A stretch of 64,000 nt of DNA. Origin: Echinococcus granulosus. Taxonomy: Eukaryota > Platyhelminthes > Cestoda > Cyclophyllidea > Taeniidae. The stretch covers positions 1,524,021 to 1,588,020 of the forward strand of contig NW_020170387.1 in assembly GCF_000524195.1 (NCBI RefSeq), in the 5' to 3' direction. Each line of letters opens with the position of its first letter. Position 1 is the stretch's first letter. Below are positions 1 to 12,176 of the stretch, one piece after another. Both the position numbers and the translations under genes were made by a program. The notes below the pieces were generated by a model. That model had not been told where the DNA came from. It ran no database searches and was given only the letters and a program-made list of their open reading frames with translations.

Positions 1-518
1 ATGTAGGAGAAACACGAATTCAGCGTTTGTACGGCAGGCTTCACCTGAAGTCGGATACGAATCGATGTATAGAAGATGAAGTTACTTCTACTTGAGAAAT
101 ACGTATTTTGTCAGCTTGATAAGCAGTTTTTAATAAGCAAAGGGGAATTAAGGCAAAAATAAATCAAAGTAGCACTGGATCGTAGCCTGCTATCCTATGA
201 TGGTTCAGTCGTACTAGCAGACCCTCCCACGTTAAAGAAATTTTTCGGGTATTGGTGAAACGCTGGTATCAGTGCATAAATGCGGCAGTCAAAAAATAGT
301 AAATGAAGCTATCAATTCGTGGGATTAAAACATTTCTCTTATAGTACAAAAATCATTTTGACACCCTTTATACGATTAAATCTCAACTGTTATACAGAGC
401 TGTATATCTAGTTGAATAAAACTAGATCAAATCGGAGATAAGACAGTAAACAGTAATAAACAACAAATTCCTAGATCAATGATAAAAAAGATGGGGAAAA
501 TGGTAGTGAAGCGCGTAC
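1..518 (-). other. Intron of Flightless-1 running off the window
   Basis: Minus-strand sequence downstream of the last visible Flightless-1 donor site (GTACGC just after the exon ending at 519). No conserved gelsolin-repeat coding sequence is visible here, so the exons for the last gelsolin repeat and the stop codon must lie beyond base 1. Confidence 0.6.
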
Positions 519-3500
519 CTCAAGGCACCTGGTGGCGATAGGGTCACCGTTCATGCGAAGGTGGTAGAAGTGTACGTGATCTAGACGTTGGGCGGAATCG
601 CGGTCGCGATAGCTACCCGAATGGATGACCATTTTCCGGAGAAAGTGAGCGAGGAAGTACATATCTTCCTGCTGCTGCTTCACACGCTTGAACTCCACGC
701 TGAGGGGACGTCCATTAGCGTTGGGGTTGCGCGAGAGACGCGATTCCATGTCTTTGCGGAGGGAGAAGTTAAAGGTGAGCCACGCGAGCTCAGAGGCCTC
801 GCGACCTTGCCAGAAATAGACAACCGTCTTTGTTGGTTCCTCCTCCTCTTCCCCCTCCTCACCTTCTCCTCCAACTTTATCCGACGCGACAGTCCCTTCT
901 CCAACCGTCTTGGAGACCTCCTCAGTGTCCATCGACAGCTCGTTATCCTAGTGAGGAGGAAAGGGCGGTAGAAGATCAGCATAAGCGTCAGCCAAGTTGA
1001 CGTGAGTAGCTGCAATGAGGTTTGTTTGCTTGCATTTTAGACTTAAATACGAACCCTCTTTCAGCCTTCTTGTAAATGCTACCTAAACCCTTGGCTACTC
1101 AAGACACTTACAATGACGCAACGTTTAAATGGGTATACCTTGCTACGCCTTCAGAGGGAACCTGGGCGTTGCATTACGAAGGTCATCCATATTACCTTAA
1201 GCCACACTTAAGGAAAAGATGTCAGCCGTAACCTGACTGTCATGAATAAATATAATTTCTGAGCAGTGAGGAAACAATGAAAACGTCTATTTGCTAAACT
1301 TATCGACCTATGGACTGCAAGATCGAATCAAAACTGCTTTACCGAGTGATGAGTGAACAATCAGCGAATCCAAAAAAAACTGCCAAAAAGATTACCATTA
1401 GTTTAATAAAGGCAAACATAGTTGAGTTGGACATTTCATCACATGCAATTCAGCCAATTATCAACTACCCTAAAGTGGAGTAAAATCCTTGAATTTTGTT
1501 TCAGCGACAGACTTGCATTTAAATTCACCAAGTTCGTGATTGATTCTGGTCGCCATGCAGCGATGGAGGAGCATTTACACGAATAAACCCCACTGCCCCC
1601 AAAACCAGTATTTGTTCTCTGGACTAGGTAATTTTTTCCTATTAGAGAAAATAAACGCCATCAACATGGACAATTCAACTAAAACTACTCAGTGGAAGTT
1701 AAATCAATTGCATAAAGCCGAGGAGAAGGTACACAGATAAGAAAAACTGAGATGGCATCCAGCAACCACTGCTTACTTATACTACCGTACCTTATTCTAC
1801 CAATTTACAATCTTTACGCTGATTCTCCCATACATGTATCCAGAATCAGTAAATCTTGCTCCCTATGTAACCAAAAACTCACCCAGTAGCGAGCAATAAC
1901 AATGTAAGAGTCTTTGTTGAAGAAGTGTCCAAACCACCTGGGTTCAACGGGCGCCCACTTGCGATCAAGGATTACGAATTGCTGAAGAGAGGGAGTGGGA
2001 GAGCCTTGACTAAAGTCGGCGTCCAGCTCGAGTGGTTCAATGAGTTCGTAGTTCAGGTCATTCATCAGTTGAATGGCCTTGTCCCAGGAAAGGGGTGTCT
2101 CGCGCGGTGCAATGAGAGCTCGAAGATCCGTTTTAATTTGATCGCGCTCCAGAATCACGTTGGGATCGGCGCCGCGAGCTGTCACCGACTGTGCAGTACG
2201 CGTGAAGTCTACTGCCATGGTTGGCTCCCAGCCAACGAACTGCGCTCGGAATATCTACAACAGTGTAGGCGGACCCCACTCCCGATCGTTATGAGGTTGA
2301 GAAACTGGCCATGGTCAAGCAGCTAGATGGGAAACGTTCGCATATTCTACATTCATTAGCAAAATATTCACCTGTTTTCTGATACAAATTACTGCCACTA
2401 TAGCACTTTAACTACTTAAGCCTGATAACCTGCTAGTGATATAAAAAAGAACCCAAGGCACGATTCTAAATCCTCATTCACTCAACTAATCATTGAAGGA
2501 AGTTGGACGGTGAACAACGCCATTAAGGCATGACGGGCTTAGAGTAAACGGATTTAAAAAAAGCTATAAAACTGAGTTATTGATACTGAACTTTGTTACT
2601 TCTAACGCACGGCCTTAATTGATAGTTTTTTACTTGGTCTCGTTGAAAACAAGATCAAAAATGCTGTCCACCTGTTATTCGGGAATACTCTATGCTTATA
2701 CTACCCAATTTAAACTTTAATATGCGTTACAGCATTCGAATAGGGTCTCTAAGTATTGATAACCATCGTGGATAACCATAATCAGTTATAAGAAAACACT
2801 TTCAAGTGAGCAAGCTCCGATTCACTAACATTAACGATATATTAACCCCAGCATGTTTGCCTTTCAGCGGAAGATTTTAACCATAATAACGAAGAAGGTC
2901 ATTTCTGTATATCTTAAACTGAGTTTGGGTATCAACTATATTCACATTGGCTACCGCTTTTCATGAGCTAGCGGCTAAATAACGAATATGCACTGCAACT
3001 CAATAGTTTGCTTGCCAGCCAAAGTAAAAATATCCAGGCAGGGATAGAGGAGAACTGCAAAGTGGGACTAACCTCATTCTCAGCACCTTCAGGACAGGGC
3101 TGCGGGGGCAGCCGCTTGTGTGCGGTAACAGTCTGTTCCACACTGTTGTCCGCAACAATCTCATCGATAAGAGTGTCCTCGGCGCCGCCGAAGCAGCCAC
3201 GGGGCATCATCTCCGTTAATTCCTCGGCCAACTTGAAACCTGCGTAACGCAAGAACCGCGCTGACTTCTTCCCCATCCACACAAACAACTCGCCCCCGCT
3301 GTCCACCAAGTACACGTTCTCAGAGTTCAATATATCCCGTGTCAACTGACCCAGTGGCAGATCAACCTAGAGGCGGACAGAGGCATTATCAACGAACGCT
3401 TTTCTTTTGTAAATCAACTACACCAATTAATTTAAGTTATTTCCCAACAAATTGTTAAGAGAATTACGCAAGATCCAACGATTAGACATCCATTCATTGT

Positions 3501-5797
3501 AGTGAGATTCTGAGTTGTAACAACCTGGACATAAACAAGAGGATGTTCACCTCAAAAAACCCTACACGGAATAAATCCCTTTGTTTAAACTGAAATCGAC
3601 CACCAATATTTACTTTCGGAAGGATGGCTAACCCAAATGAAATTTTTGGGTGAAGTGTAGAAGCTTTTGCAACAGAGGTATTTGCTTTTAGTGTAAAAGC
3701 TAATATCTTGACTTTTACAGAGTTTCATGATTCAGTCTCCACGCTGATGGCATGAAAATCCACCTAGAGTAGCTGCGCATTCTTATAGATAAAGTTGATT
3801 TCTGATTGGCGTGCCTTGTTGACGCCCTCAGAGAAGACACCAACGCTACACTCTAAAAATGGCAACTTCATGGAAGTTGATCACTTACAACAGATATACT
3901 TCGAAATTAAACCTAATTAAATACTACTATGTAGGCCTTTTCAGTTTCTCATGACTGCTTTCACGCTGGCTGTGGCATAGAGTAATGCTACCAGTTTTCC
4001 AGACGTTTCAAAATTAATTCTACGTGAAATGTTGAAAGATGTAGAGGCTTCAACGGTTAAATATCCATTGATTACGGTATGACGGCAGACAAGATTAATT
4101 AATGACAACTCACTTGTAGGAGCTCCAAGTACCCCTTCCCAAGTTTAACGTCATAGAGGATAGGCCTAGGGAGTTTCCAATCTGCCGAGATGTAGTCACG
4201 AGCGGGTGGAGGGCGTTGGACATTAGTGGGGGGTTTGGGATGGTCAACGATAGCTTGCACCGGTCTCTCCTCCTGATGCTCCACGGCTGGAGGGCGCGGG
4301 GCAGGTTTCCAAAGTCCCATCACCACCGCCCAGAACTCCGTTGACTCGCGACCTTCGTGCTCTAGTGAGATGGTAGCCTCGTTCAACCGCTCCTTCTGAG
4401 CTATCTTCTCCGCTAACAGGCGGCCACGGGTCTGGATAAGGAGGCGTGACCTCGAACCAAACCAAACGTAGAGACAAGAGTCGCCGTCAACTAGATATAC
4501 AAACTTTGGATCCAGACTGTCGGGACTGACTGGCATTGAGACTATATACATAGTCTTCTCTTGACCAAATAATCTACGGAAGGAGGTAAGTAACTCTAAG
4601 AATATTTGTTAAAGCAGTGTAAATTACTAGGACTGCTTCAGTATGAACCATTAGCATTCCAGCTCTTCCATAAATTTACGAAATAAACTAACTTAAAGTT
4701 CCTAAACCTTACAACACCTAGAAATAGGTGCACTTGTCACTGGCTAACTACTACGTCAAAAGGCCGTAGGAAGCATGTGTTGGATGGCCGGAGTTTATGA
4801 TGTCTGTTGTAGAGGTGTCAAATTTCGGCAACTACCTTAATTTCAGATTCTGCATTACGACTAACACTGAAGCAAGACCAGATCTGTACGAATCAAAAAC
4901 TTTTTTTCAGGTACCGCTTACAAAATTGTTACGATCAATGGATTATGTGATGCTACTACATTGCTTAATAGAAAATCTTTAAACAAAGATATTGATAAAG
5001 AGGGCGATTTTGGTGTAAAGCATGGATCAGTATTTACGACTCCTTCCTAAATGAATCCCTCCCAAGACAGCTCGACATTACTGAGGGTGAGGTTTAAGAA
5101 TCCCACCAAGAACCACAGCATGTACAATCACTATTGTGAAAGTAGCAATCATCACGTGATCTCCATTACTGTTTTGCAGTTGATCAAAATCCACCAAAAT
5201 TTTAACGACTTAAAGAGATTTGTCACAAGTAGCACTTCGGATGACGCACAAAGTAAGGGGAAGACTCACTTATCTCATTTTCACACCACCGACTTGTCAG
5301 TTTTACCAAGGAATCTGTGTTGAAAAATGAGGGGTGGAGGAAGTAGAGGGAAGGACAAAGGGGACGTACCGGTACATGCGAACAGCGGCCTCCTTGCAGG
5401 CAACGATGTGAAAGCCGGTGCTGCCACTAGAACCCTCCAGAACAGTGATTTTGTGGCCCTGGAATAGGGAGAGAAAGTCAGAGGACTCCTCGCCCTGTTC
5501 TTCGCGCTGTGTCTGCCCATCGATGCCAAGGAAGTTGCGCAGATTGACCGCGTGCATGGCAACGCAGGCGCGCTTGTCAAGACTAGCCTTGGCACCGATC
5601 CAGTAAAAAATGCGCCATTCCCGATTACCAGTCGCCCCACCGTCCTTCGGCACCTCAGTTACTTCGCGCGTCTGTAGGAGGATGTAGCAGTCACCCGAGT
5701 ATAGCTGGCCCACGTACTCTTCGTCTTCTGGTTCAAAACGCTTCGGGTAGAACTCGTCAATCACCCAGATCTCCACACCTAACTGCGTTCCTGCGTC
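519..5797 (-). CDS. FLII: Flightless-1 exons 5-9: gelsolin repeats
   Basis: Five exons (5797-5370, 4573-4114, 3366-3073, 2254-1883, 947-519) encode about 660 residues of gelsolin-like repeats, the actin-binding and severing-type module. Exon 5 opens with the first repeat (VEIWVIDEFYP) and includes YSGDCYILL. Exon 6 carries LDPKFVYLVDGDSCLYVW. Exon 7 carries VYLVDSGGELFVWMGKKSAR. Exon 8 carries WFGHFFNKDSYIVIARYW. Exon 9 carries VVYFWQGREAS and ends at ATRCLE, a few residues into repeat 6. All internal phases agree (0, 2, 0, 0, 0). Confidence 0.94.
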
Positions 5798-8700
5798 CTA
5801 GACAGTCAAAAAGTGCCACTGTATTCGTTAATAGTGAGAATTCAGAAGGTCACTAGAGCTCAAGAGTTTTGTGTCAGGCAAAATCAACTGGTGGAGTTCA
5901 CCGACACAAACTACCAGGACAAACAGTGCAATTTGGCGATGAAAAAATGAGCAAAAAACTACAAATCATTAGTTCAAATTATGAATGAGAAAGCGATGCA
6001 GAAAAACTACATAATCTTCTTGATTTTTAAACCTATAACTATAATGAATGGCGTCATCCAGCAATGCCCATAATGCAACTTTACCAAAAACAGTCGCAAT
6101 GTTTTAAACTAGAGAATAAGAAAAAAACATCAGTAAAAGATACTGCTTATGAAGTAGCAAAGATTAAAGAATTAAATAGAGTACGCTCAACTATACTTTT
6201 TCAGTTATTTAGAAATTTCATGAAGGCAAATAACGCCAGAGACAAGTCCGGTTCTAAACTCACAAATACTTGTTGTTACAGAGGTACAGCATGAAAGTAC
6301 GGTGCCTGTGTTACGTTGGATTTCCAAATTTAAATGTCACTGGAGTGAATGGTCAAAACTTGATAATGAGGTGATGAGCGATAATGATGCTATTCAATAA
6401 CGTTATGATAATTTCAATCATGAAGAGAAACTAGGAGTACCAGAGTTAGCGACTGCTGATCTGGAAAAACAGAAATAGCAAAGAAAGGATGCCAAGTATT
6501 TAACCACACCATTTACGACTCTTCAACTAAAGCTGTCACTAAGATAAATAAAAGAGAAGCGGATATAGCTCTGTAAAGGAAATATCAATTCGTACAGATG
6601 TCAGCAACATTCCTAGGATGTGCAGTTTCGACAAATGGGGTGGCAGTCAGAGGAGAATGAACATTTCAAATAGGGGAATGACCAACTCAAAACAACCAGA
6701 CGGACCTATGCAATTTCCAAAAGCTGAGCAGCTATGACAGGTATTTTGTAAAAGAAGCCCCTCACGAAATAAATGAGCGAAAAATTGTTTCACATTGAAA
6801 GAGGAAAGTAATGAGGCTCTAAAGAATATTACCATATCGACCAACTTTGGCGTTGTCAAATCCCAAACTCGATACAAAATCATGCATTAAGAACATCGAC
6901 CTCAGCAACATGGCTTTCGGTGGTGTTATCGTAAAACCATCAGGTCCGTAAACGCATCATCGTCTATGCCAACGGAAACTCGAACAAAGAGGAGCAGATC
7001 TTTAAATTTGGTCTATTTATAACTAAAATAGAGCAGTGTGGGGGAAATTAGCCACTAAAACAAAACATGAAATTATGAAGGGATAATACAGAGCCTATCT
7101 GGCAACTATAAAAAGGCACCAGGTAGAAGAAATTCAATCGCCATATCTTTTTCAAATTTTAGACGAAAAGTATCGTCAATGTGGATCATTTCAGAGGCAG
7201 GATGAAAAATGCATTAGCATGAATAAATATAATAACCTGGGTCTGAATTAAGAAAACAAGAGTGATGGACGAATTTAGCAACGCCTATGAGTAGGGATAA
7301 TCAAATTTATAAGCGTGAGAGGGTTCAAGGTGGCGATCAAAGGGGATTTAAATGAGCAGTAAGTGCGTGACTCGTTTCAATAAACTCATTAATTTTCGGA
7401 GGACATCATGATCCAAACAAGAGAAGGAGAGACTGCGGGCATACCTCGTCAAAGATATCACTGTAGTCGAGGTTGGGCTTGGTTAGGGCCTCCTTCCATC
7501 GTTTGGCGGCGACCTGTTTCTCGTCTGCTTGAGCAGCTTCAGCATAACGTCGACGCATGATGGCATCCTTCTCGCCAGCGATGTGGCGCATGCCTGCCAG
7601 TACCACCTGACTCCCCTCCGTATCTTCTGCTGCCGTCGTCACCGCGTTCTCACCCCCGTCTAGTCGGCGTCGACGCATCCGCTTCAGTCGCGCCGCCGAT
7701 TCCTACAGCCATCGTCGCAACGCATCATAAGGTTAGCATCGCTGCTACCATGCCTCACACAGTTCCTCAACTTAAGCAGTTATTTTAGGGTTTCGTGTTG
7801 GCATAAAAAAAATAGCGTCCAGCTGTTAAAATGTGTATAAACTTTAAATAGCCAAAATTTGCGCTTAGAATATGGGGTGTTTAAACGCATTTGCAGTAAA
7901 AATTGATGAGAGGCAGATTGCCTTCCAAAAGCCCACGGCAAATCATCGTAATACATTTAAAGTGCCGAAATGTCACATCAAAGGGTCAATGAAGAGGATC
8001 AAACATACATCACATGGCAGCCTTATTGCCATCAATTCAAACGATCAGGTCCTCTATTTGTACCAACTCTAAACACATTCCACATATACTCTCATACGTA
8101 GGGAATTAAGCTAAAGTTAATGGTTTATCACACTTTCAGTGATTTGCAACACAAAGTAACGATTTGACTGTAAGTCATAAAAACGTGTGGACGGTACGAC
8201 ACAGTACGAATATCCAGAACAGATCAGTACAAATGCTGAAGAGGTGGTAAAACTGCCGAAATTTAAACAATAATGGTAATACTAATGCGCATCAGGAAGG
8301 CTGAACTAGTTATTTTTGATTATCAAAGGCAAAAACAATAGCTTAAGCACCAATCAGCGTTAGCCGAATGCACCTTGAATGGTTTCCTAATCGCAACTCA
8401 GGAGTGAGCCTGGGTATTCTCCTAACAGTACCTCGAGATAGCTTATTTAGCACGCGACACTAACGAGTTGAAAGACGCAAACCAAGATAATGACATTTTT
8501 GTTCAAGAGCTCTGACGATGTTTTTTTGTAAAGGTGAAAGGATTTACAGCCACACGCCCCACCAAAGAGCTGTCGAATGGTTACTTCATAACCTTCTATT
8601 AGTAAGGAGGTAGGACCTACATTTATGACGTTTTAATCATCGCTAGCAAAGTTCTTCAAAAAGCAATGTAGAGCAGTAACATGTTTAAGCACCTTTTTCA

Positions 8701-11700
8701 TTTCATTTTTTTCACACCATCGATGCTAAGGCTGGTATAGCTATTACGCAACCATACCAAAGAGCAAAGGTTAGATTGGTTTCCAAGTGATCCTGTGTGA
8801 CAAATTGTCTCGTTAGGATCGAAAAGACAGAATTTACACTGCAACAAACATTAAGAAGCAATCTAATCTCCAGGTTAATGTGATTTTGATCACGATATTC
8901 ATGATTCTGACCTTCTCCAAAGCCATAAAAATTACTGCCAAGCTTAAGTCTTACAAATATTCATGCCGAGATAAACTAATGGTTGAAACATATATTTATC
9001 CGGAAACAAAGAAATGAAGATAATAAGAAATCTCAACGAACTTTGCCCTTTTTGACATCCTCGCTGGGTTCAGGGGAAATTCCACGCATCATCTGTAGTT
9101 GGCCATCCAGAGAAAAGTCGATATTGTAGAAAGCAAGGCCTGCACCCTTCTGTAGAGCCGGCGGTTTGGGTGGAAATCGCAGCTTGGGGTTGTTCTCCAC
9201 ATCAAACCTCTCCAAGTTCTCAATCAAAAAGTGGATTGCATCAGGAAGGGTTTCCAACTCATTGTTGGACAAAATAAGGCGCTTCAGTCGTCCACACCGA
9301 CACAGGCCTGCAATGGAAGTAACAGCAACTTCAACGCAAAGCCATCCTAGGATTAATGATGCTAGATGGAGAGTAGTCAGGGCTGAAAAAGGAATGACCC
9401 GAAATAGGGAAGGTGTTAAAATACACGCTGTTGATTAAGCAAAGGCGACATATTTTTTTTCCAAGGGGACTATTTGATGTCACTTCATTACATATTTCGA
9501 GTACATTGGAATCAACAACCTCACAACTGCGTATGATTGGATTATATTTTATCCCACACAAAAGTAAAAAGCCGCAGCTAGGACTGCTTGCTGGATGAAC
9601 ACCCCTCCTAAATATGTTAAAAGTATTCCTCAACAATGCCTCCTCATTCAGAGCAATTAATTAGCCCATAAATTTGGACGAAGGAATTCATGAAGAAATG
9701 AAAACGTAAGTAACAGAATTTCCAAAACTCGGCACTTTTGAAATCGGAAATCTGCCTCTGCTTTGCAAGAGAAAGGGGAATTTTTAGCAAATTCCACCGA
9801 GCGAAGAAAAGCGCACCTTCGGGAATATTTTCAAGTTTGTTGTTGGAGGCGTTGAGAACCTCGAGGTCGTTGAGTTTGGCCATGCCAGAGGGCAGACCGG
9901 AGAAGGTGAGCTGGTTGTCATTGAGATAGAGCTTGCGCAGCTTCGTGAGGCGTGTGAGGCCCGAAGGAATGCTGACCAATTGGTTGTGGCTCAGATTGAG
10001 ATACTCCAGCGAGGGCCAGTTGTCCGTCAGCGCCGACAGCTCACTGATCTCGTTGTAGCTCAGGTCCAACTTCCGCAGCGCGCGCAAGTCAAAGACAGGC
10101 TCGGGCACGCCCACCAACTGGTTGTGCGAGAGATCCAGATCCGCCAGCTTCGTTAATCGGTCCAGTTCCTTTGGGATATTATCCAAGCGTCGCTGCGTGC
10201 CTGACATATGGAGAACCTACACCAAAATTATATAAACAGCCATTGCATTTAAAAAACCAAATTACAAGAGATATGTTCTCTTTTTTCGTATTGTTTGATT
10301 TATTCAACTTTGCTGGCGTACAAATGAGTTTTCTGTAATTCGCGATTCCCGTAGATTTATTTCAATTTTATAAGCCTTAATTTAAAATGGTTCCATGTCT
10401 TAAACACTTTTTATTACATGAACATGCTAAGTATGCAGGAGATATCTGCCTGTTTCTGTGCCTTTCCGTAGAGTTTTTCAGCCTATGCTACTGTGAGAAA
10501 ACGTCCCTTGTTCAAATTGTATTTTTATCTGGATAAACTCTTCAGTCTCCTTATGCCTTGTGCATCACCCTAGTGGGATAGCGTTCCGCCCATGTCACAT
10601 TTGTTAGCAGCACACAAGCCTTTCTGTACGGATACACATGTTGTATGATGTCTCCAGGGAGGATTTGAGTATTATAATACAATCATTATAGCTTTTCATA
10701 TGCACGCAATCATAACAAGCATGTCCAATTTTAAGGTGGGGCTGGGAGATGCGAACCCCTCCAAAATACAGTAAAACGAAAGCGATTCCGGATCAAACTT
10801 TGCATTCAGAAATATCAATTAAATAGTGGACTCGCTATCCTGTTTTCAGCACTTGAAAAATCGCATAAACAACAAAACAGACAGAAGCTAGACCAGGGCA
10901 AGTGCCACCTACTGCTCATTATCTGTACAACACTCACGCCTTAGATGGTGAGGAAGGATTTCTGTTTCAAGGTTACAACTTATTTTGATGAAATATTTAA
11001 AAATGTGGTGCGAACTAAATGATCCAAATTTGATATCTTGAACAGCACGCAGAGCAGTGTAGGGGAATGCGCAAGAACACTCGAAACAATGGGTTGTCCC
11101 ATAAAGATTTTCAAAAGGTTAGACGCGGAAATGATCCTCTTAATTGCTTTACCATTCCCAATATTGAAAAATGCTCATCACTAAGTAGGCAACCAAGGTC
11201 AAAAAGATCATGTTAACTCTTCTTACGTATGCACGAAATAAGTCTACATCCCATTTAACAAAGGGAATTTAGTATCGCAGAGTTGTGAACCACTTTAATA
11301 AAACAAGTCACGATAGCCACGAGAAACTAATTTGAAAGTTGCTGACATTTGGAGATGATAGACAAGGTAGAGCGAGATCCACGAATCCACCATAAATAGA
11401 AGGAAGGTAGTAATTAGGATGAAAATGAAAAAAAAGCAACGCACCTCAAGATTTTTTATAGCTACAATGGTACGCGGCTGGTAGTGTTGGAAGGGGTTTC
11501 GATTGAGGACAAGCTGTTGGAGGGAGGAGCAGCGACGGAGCTGCGCGGGTAAAACAGTGAGGCAATTGTCAGAGAGATCAAGCAGCATTAATTCGGTGCA
11601 CTCGGTGAATATCTCCGCTGGCACCGATGATAGCTGATTGTTGCTGAGATTGAGCACCAAAAGACCCGAGGCATTTTCAATGCCTCGGGGAACCTGAGTC

Positions 11701-12161
11701 AACTGGTTGCAGCTAAAGTCAACCACCTGGAGATTGGGGCAATTAAAGATGTCAGGCGGAATGGCGTCGTGACTAACAAGTTGGTTTTTTCGGCAATTGA
11801 GGACACGGAGATTAGGGAAGACTTTGGGCCAGTCCGTGATGGAGGTAAGTCGAGTGAGTTTGTTTTTGGCCAAGGAGAGGTATTCCAACCGGTTAAGGTA
11901 CTTGAGCTCACTGGGGAGGTCAGAGTTAGTGAGCTGGGTGTTTCGAAGTTTAAGCCACTCGAGGCGGGCCATCTTCTCCAGGGGGTGGGTGCAGGGTAGC
12001 ACTGCGGAGGCTGCAGACACGAAGGCTCGATTTTTACTGCGACGCGCCACGCCGTCCGAAGACTGCGCAGCCACGTGCTCACCTATTGAGCCGAAGTTTA
12101 CGCCAGAAAGATCGAGGCCCCGCAGAAACTGGGTCACGGATTTAGTACCTGCGGCCGACAT
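519..12161 (-). CDS. FLII: Flightless-1 homologue (LRR + gelsolin repeats), 3' end missing
   Basis: Actin-remodelling protein and nuclear-receptor coactivator family. Nine exons join in phase: 12161-11445, 10216-9817, 9307-9042, 7702-7445, 5797-5370, 4573-4114, 3366-3073, 2254-1883 and 947-519, giving about 1208 residues. Residues 1 to about 440 are leucine-rich repeats (LDLSxNQL, LNLSHNQLVSIP) ending in the family signature PPKP..FYNIDFSL. A basic linker (RMRRRRLDGG) leads to gelsolin repeats with hallmark motifs YSGDCYILL, IFYWIGAKAS, MHAVNLRNFLG, VVYFWQGREAS and ATRCLE. Vertebrate Flightless-1 is about 1270 residues, so roughly the last gelsolin repeat is off the window. The ATG at 12161 is chosen because the next residues match the conserved start (LRGLDLSG); an in-frame stop lies 15 nt upstream. 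Oddities are a proline-rich insert between gelsolin repeats 2 and 3, a Glu-rich stretch before repeat 5, and a non-consensus GTTCGT donor after exon 3. Family identity is secure; exact splice sites are inferred. Confidence 0.95.
7445..7702 (-). CDS. FLII: Flightless-1 exon 4: charged linker
   Basis: Exon of 86 codons, phase 0 on both sides, flanked by CTGTAG| and |GTATGC. It encodes the basic linker between the LRR and gelsolin halves. The start (ESAARLKRMRRRRL) and the end (RWKEALTKPNLDYSDIFDE) line up with vertebrate Flightless-1, where the segment ends LEKPRLDYSEFF. Confidence 0.9.
9042..12161 (-). CDS. FLII: Flightless-1 exons 1-3: leucine-rich-repeat half
   Basis: Three exons (12161-11445, 10216-9817, 9307-9042) encode the leucine-rich repeats, residues 1-461. 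In this family the LRR half binds partners such as LRRFIP proteins and Ras, and the gelsolin half handles actin. The junctions read KNLE|VLHMSG (phase 0) and IPEG split by a phase-1 intron before LCRC. Compared with the vertebrate protein there is an insertion of about 20 residues near residues 33-52 (Ser/Ala/Arg rich) before the second repeat. The introns between these exons (about 1.2 and 0.5 kb) show no other genes. Confidence 0.93.
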
Positions 12162-12176
12162 CGCTTTTTCTCTAAA
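12162..12176 (-). other. 15-nt intercistronic spacer between snapin-like stop and Flightless-1 ATG
   Basis: On the minus strand the snapin-like stop codon TAA (12179-12177) is followed by TTTAGAGAAAAAGCG and then the Flightless-1 ATG (12161-12159). TTTAG at 12176-12172 could serve as a spliced-leader trans-splice acceptor, leaving a 10-nt leader; a better acceptor (ATTTATTTCAG, ending at 12216) also serves the last snapin exon. There is no room for a polyadenylation signal plus an independent promoter, so one primary transcript is the simplest reading. Trans-spliced operons are known in flatworms; that this is one is inference. Confidence 0.6.
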
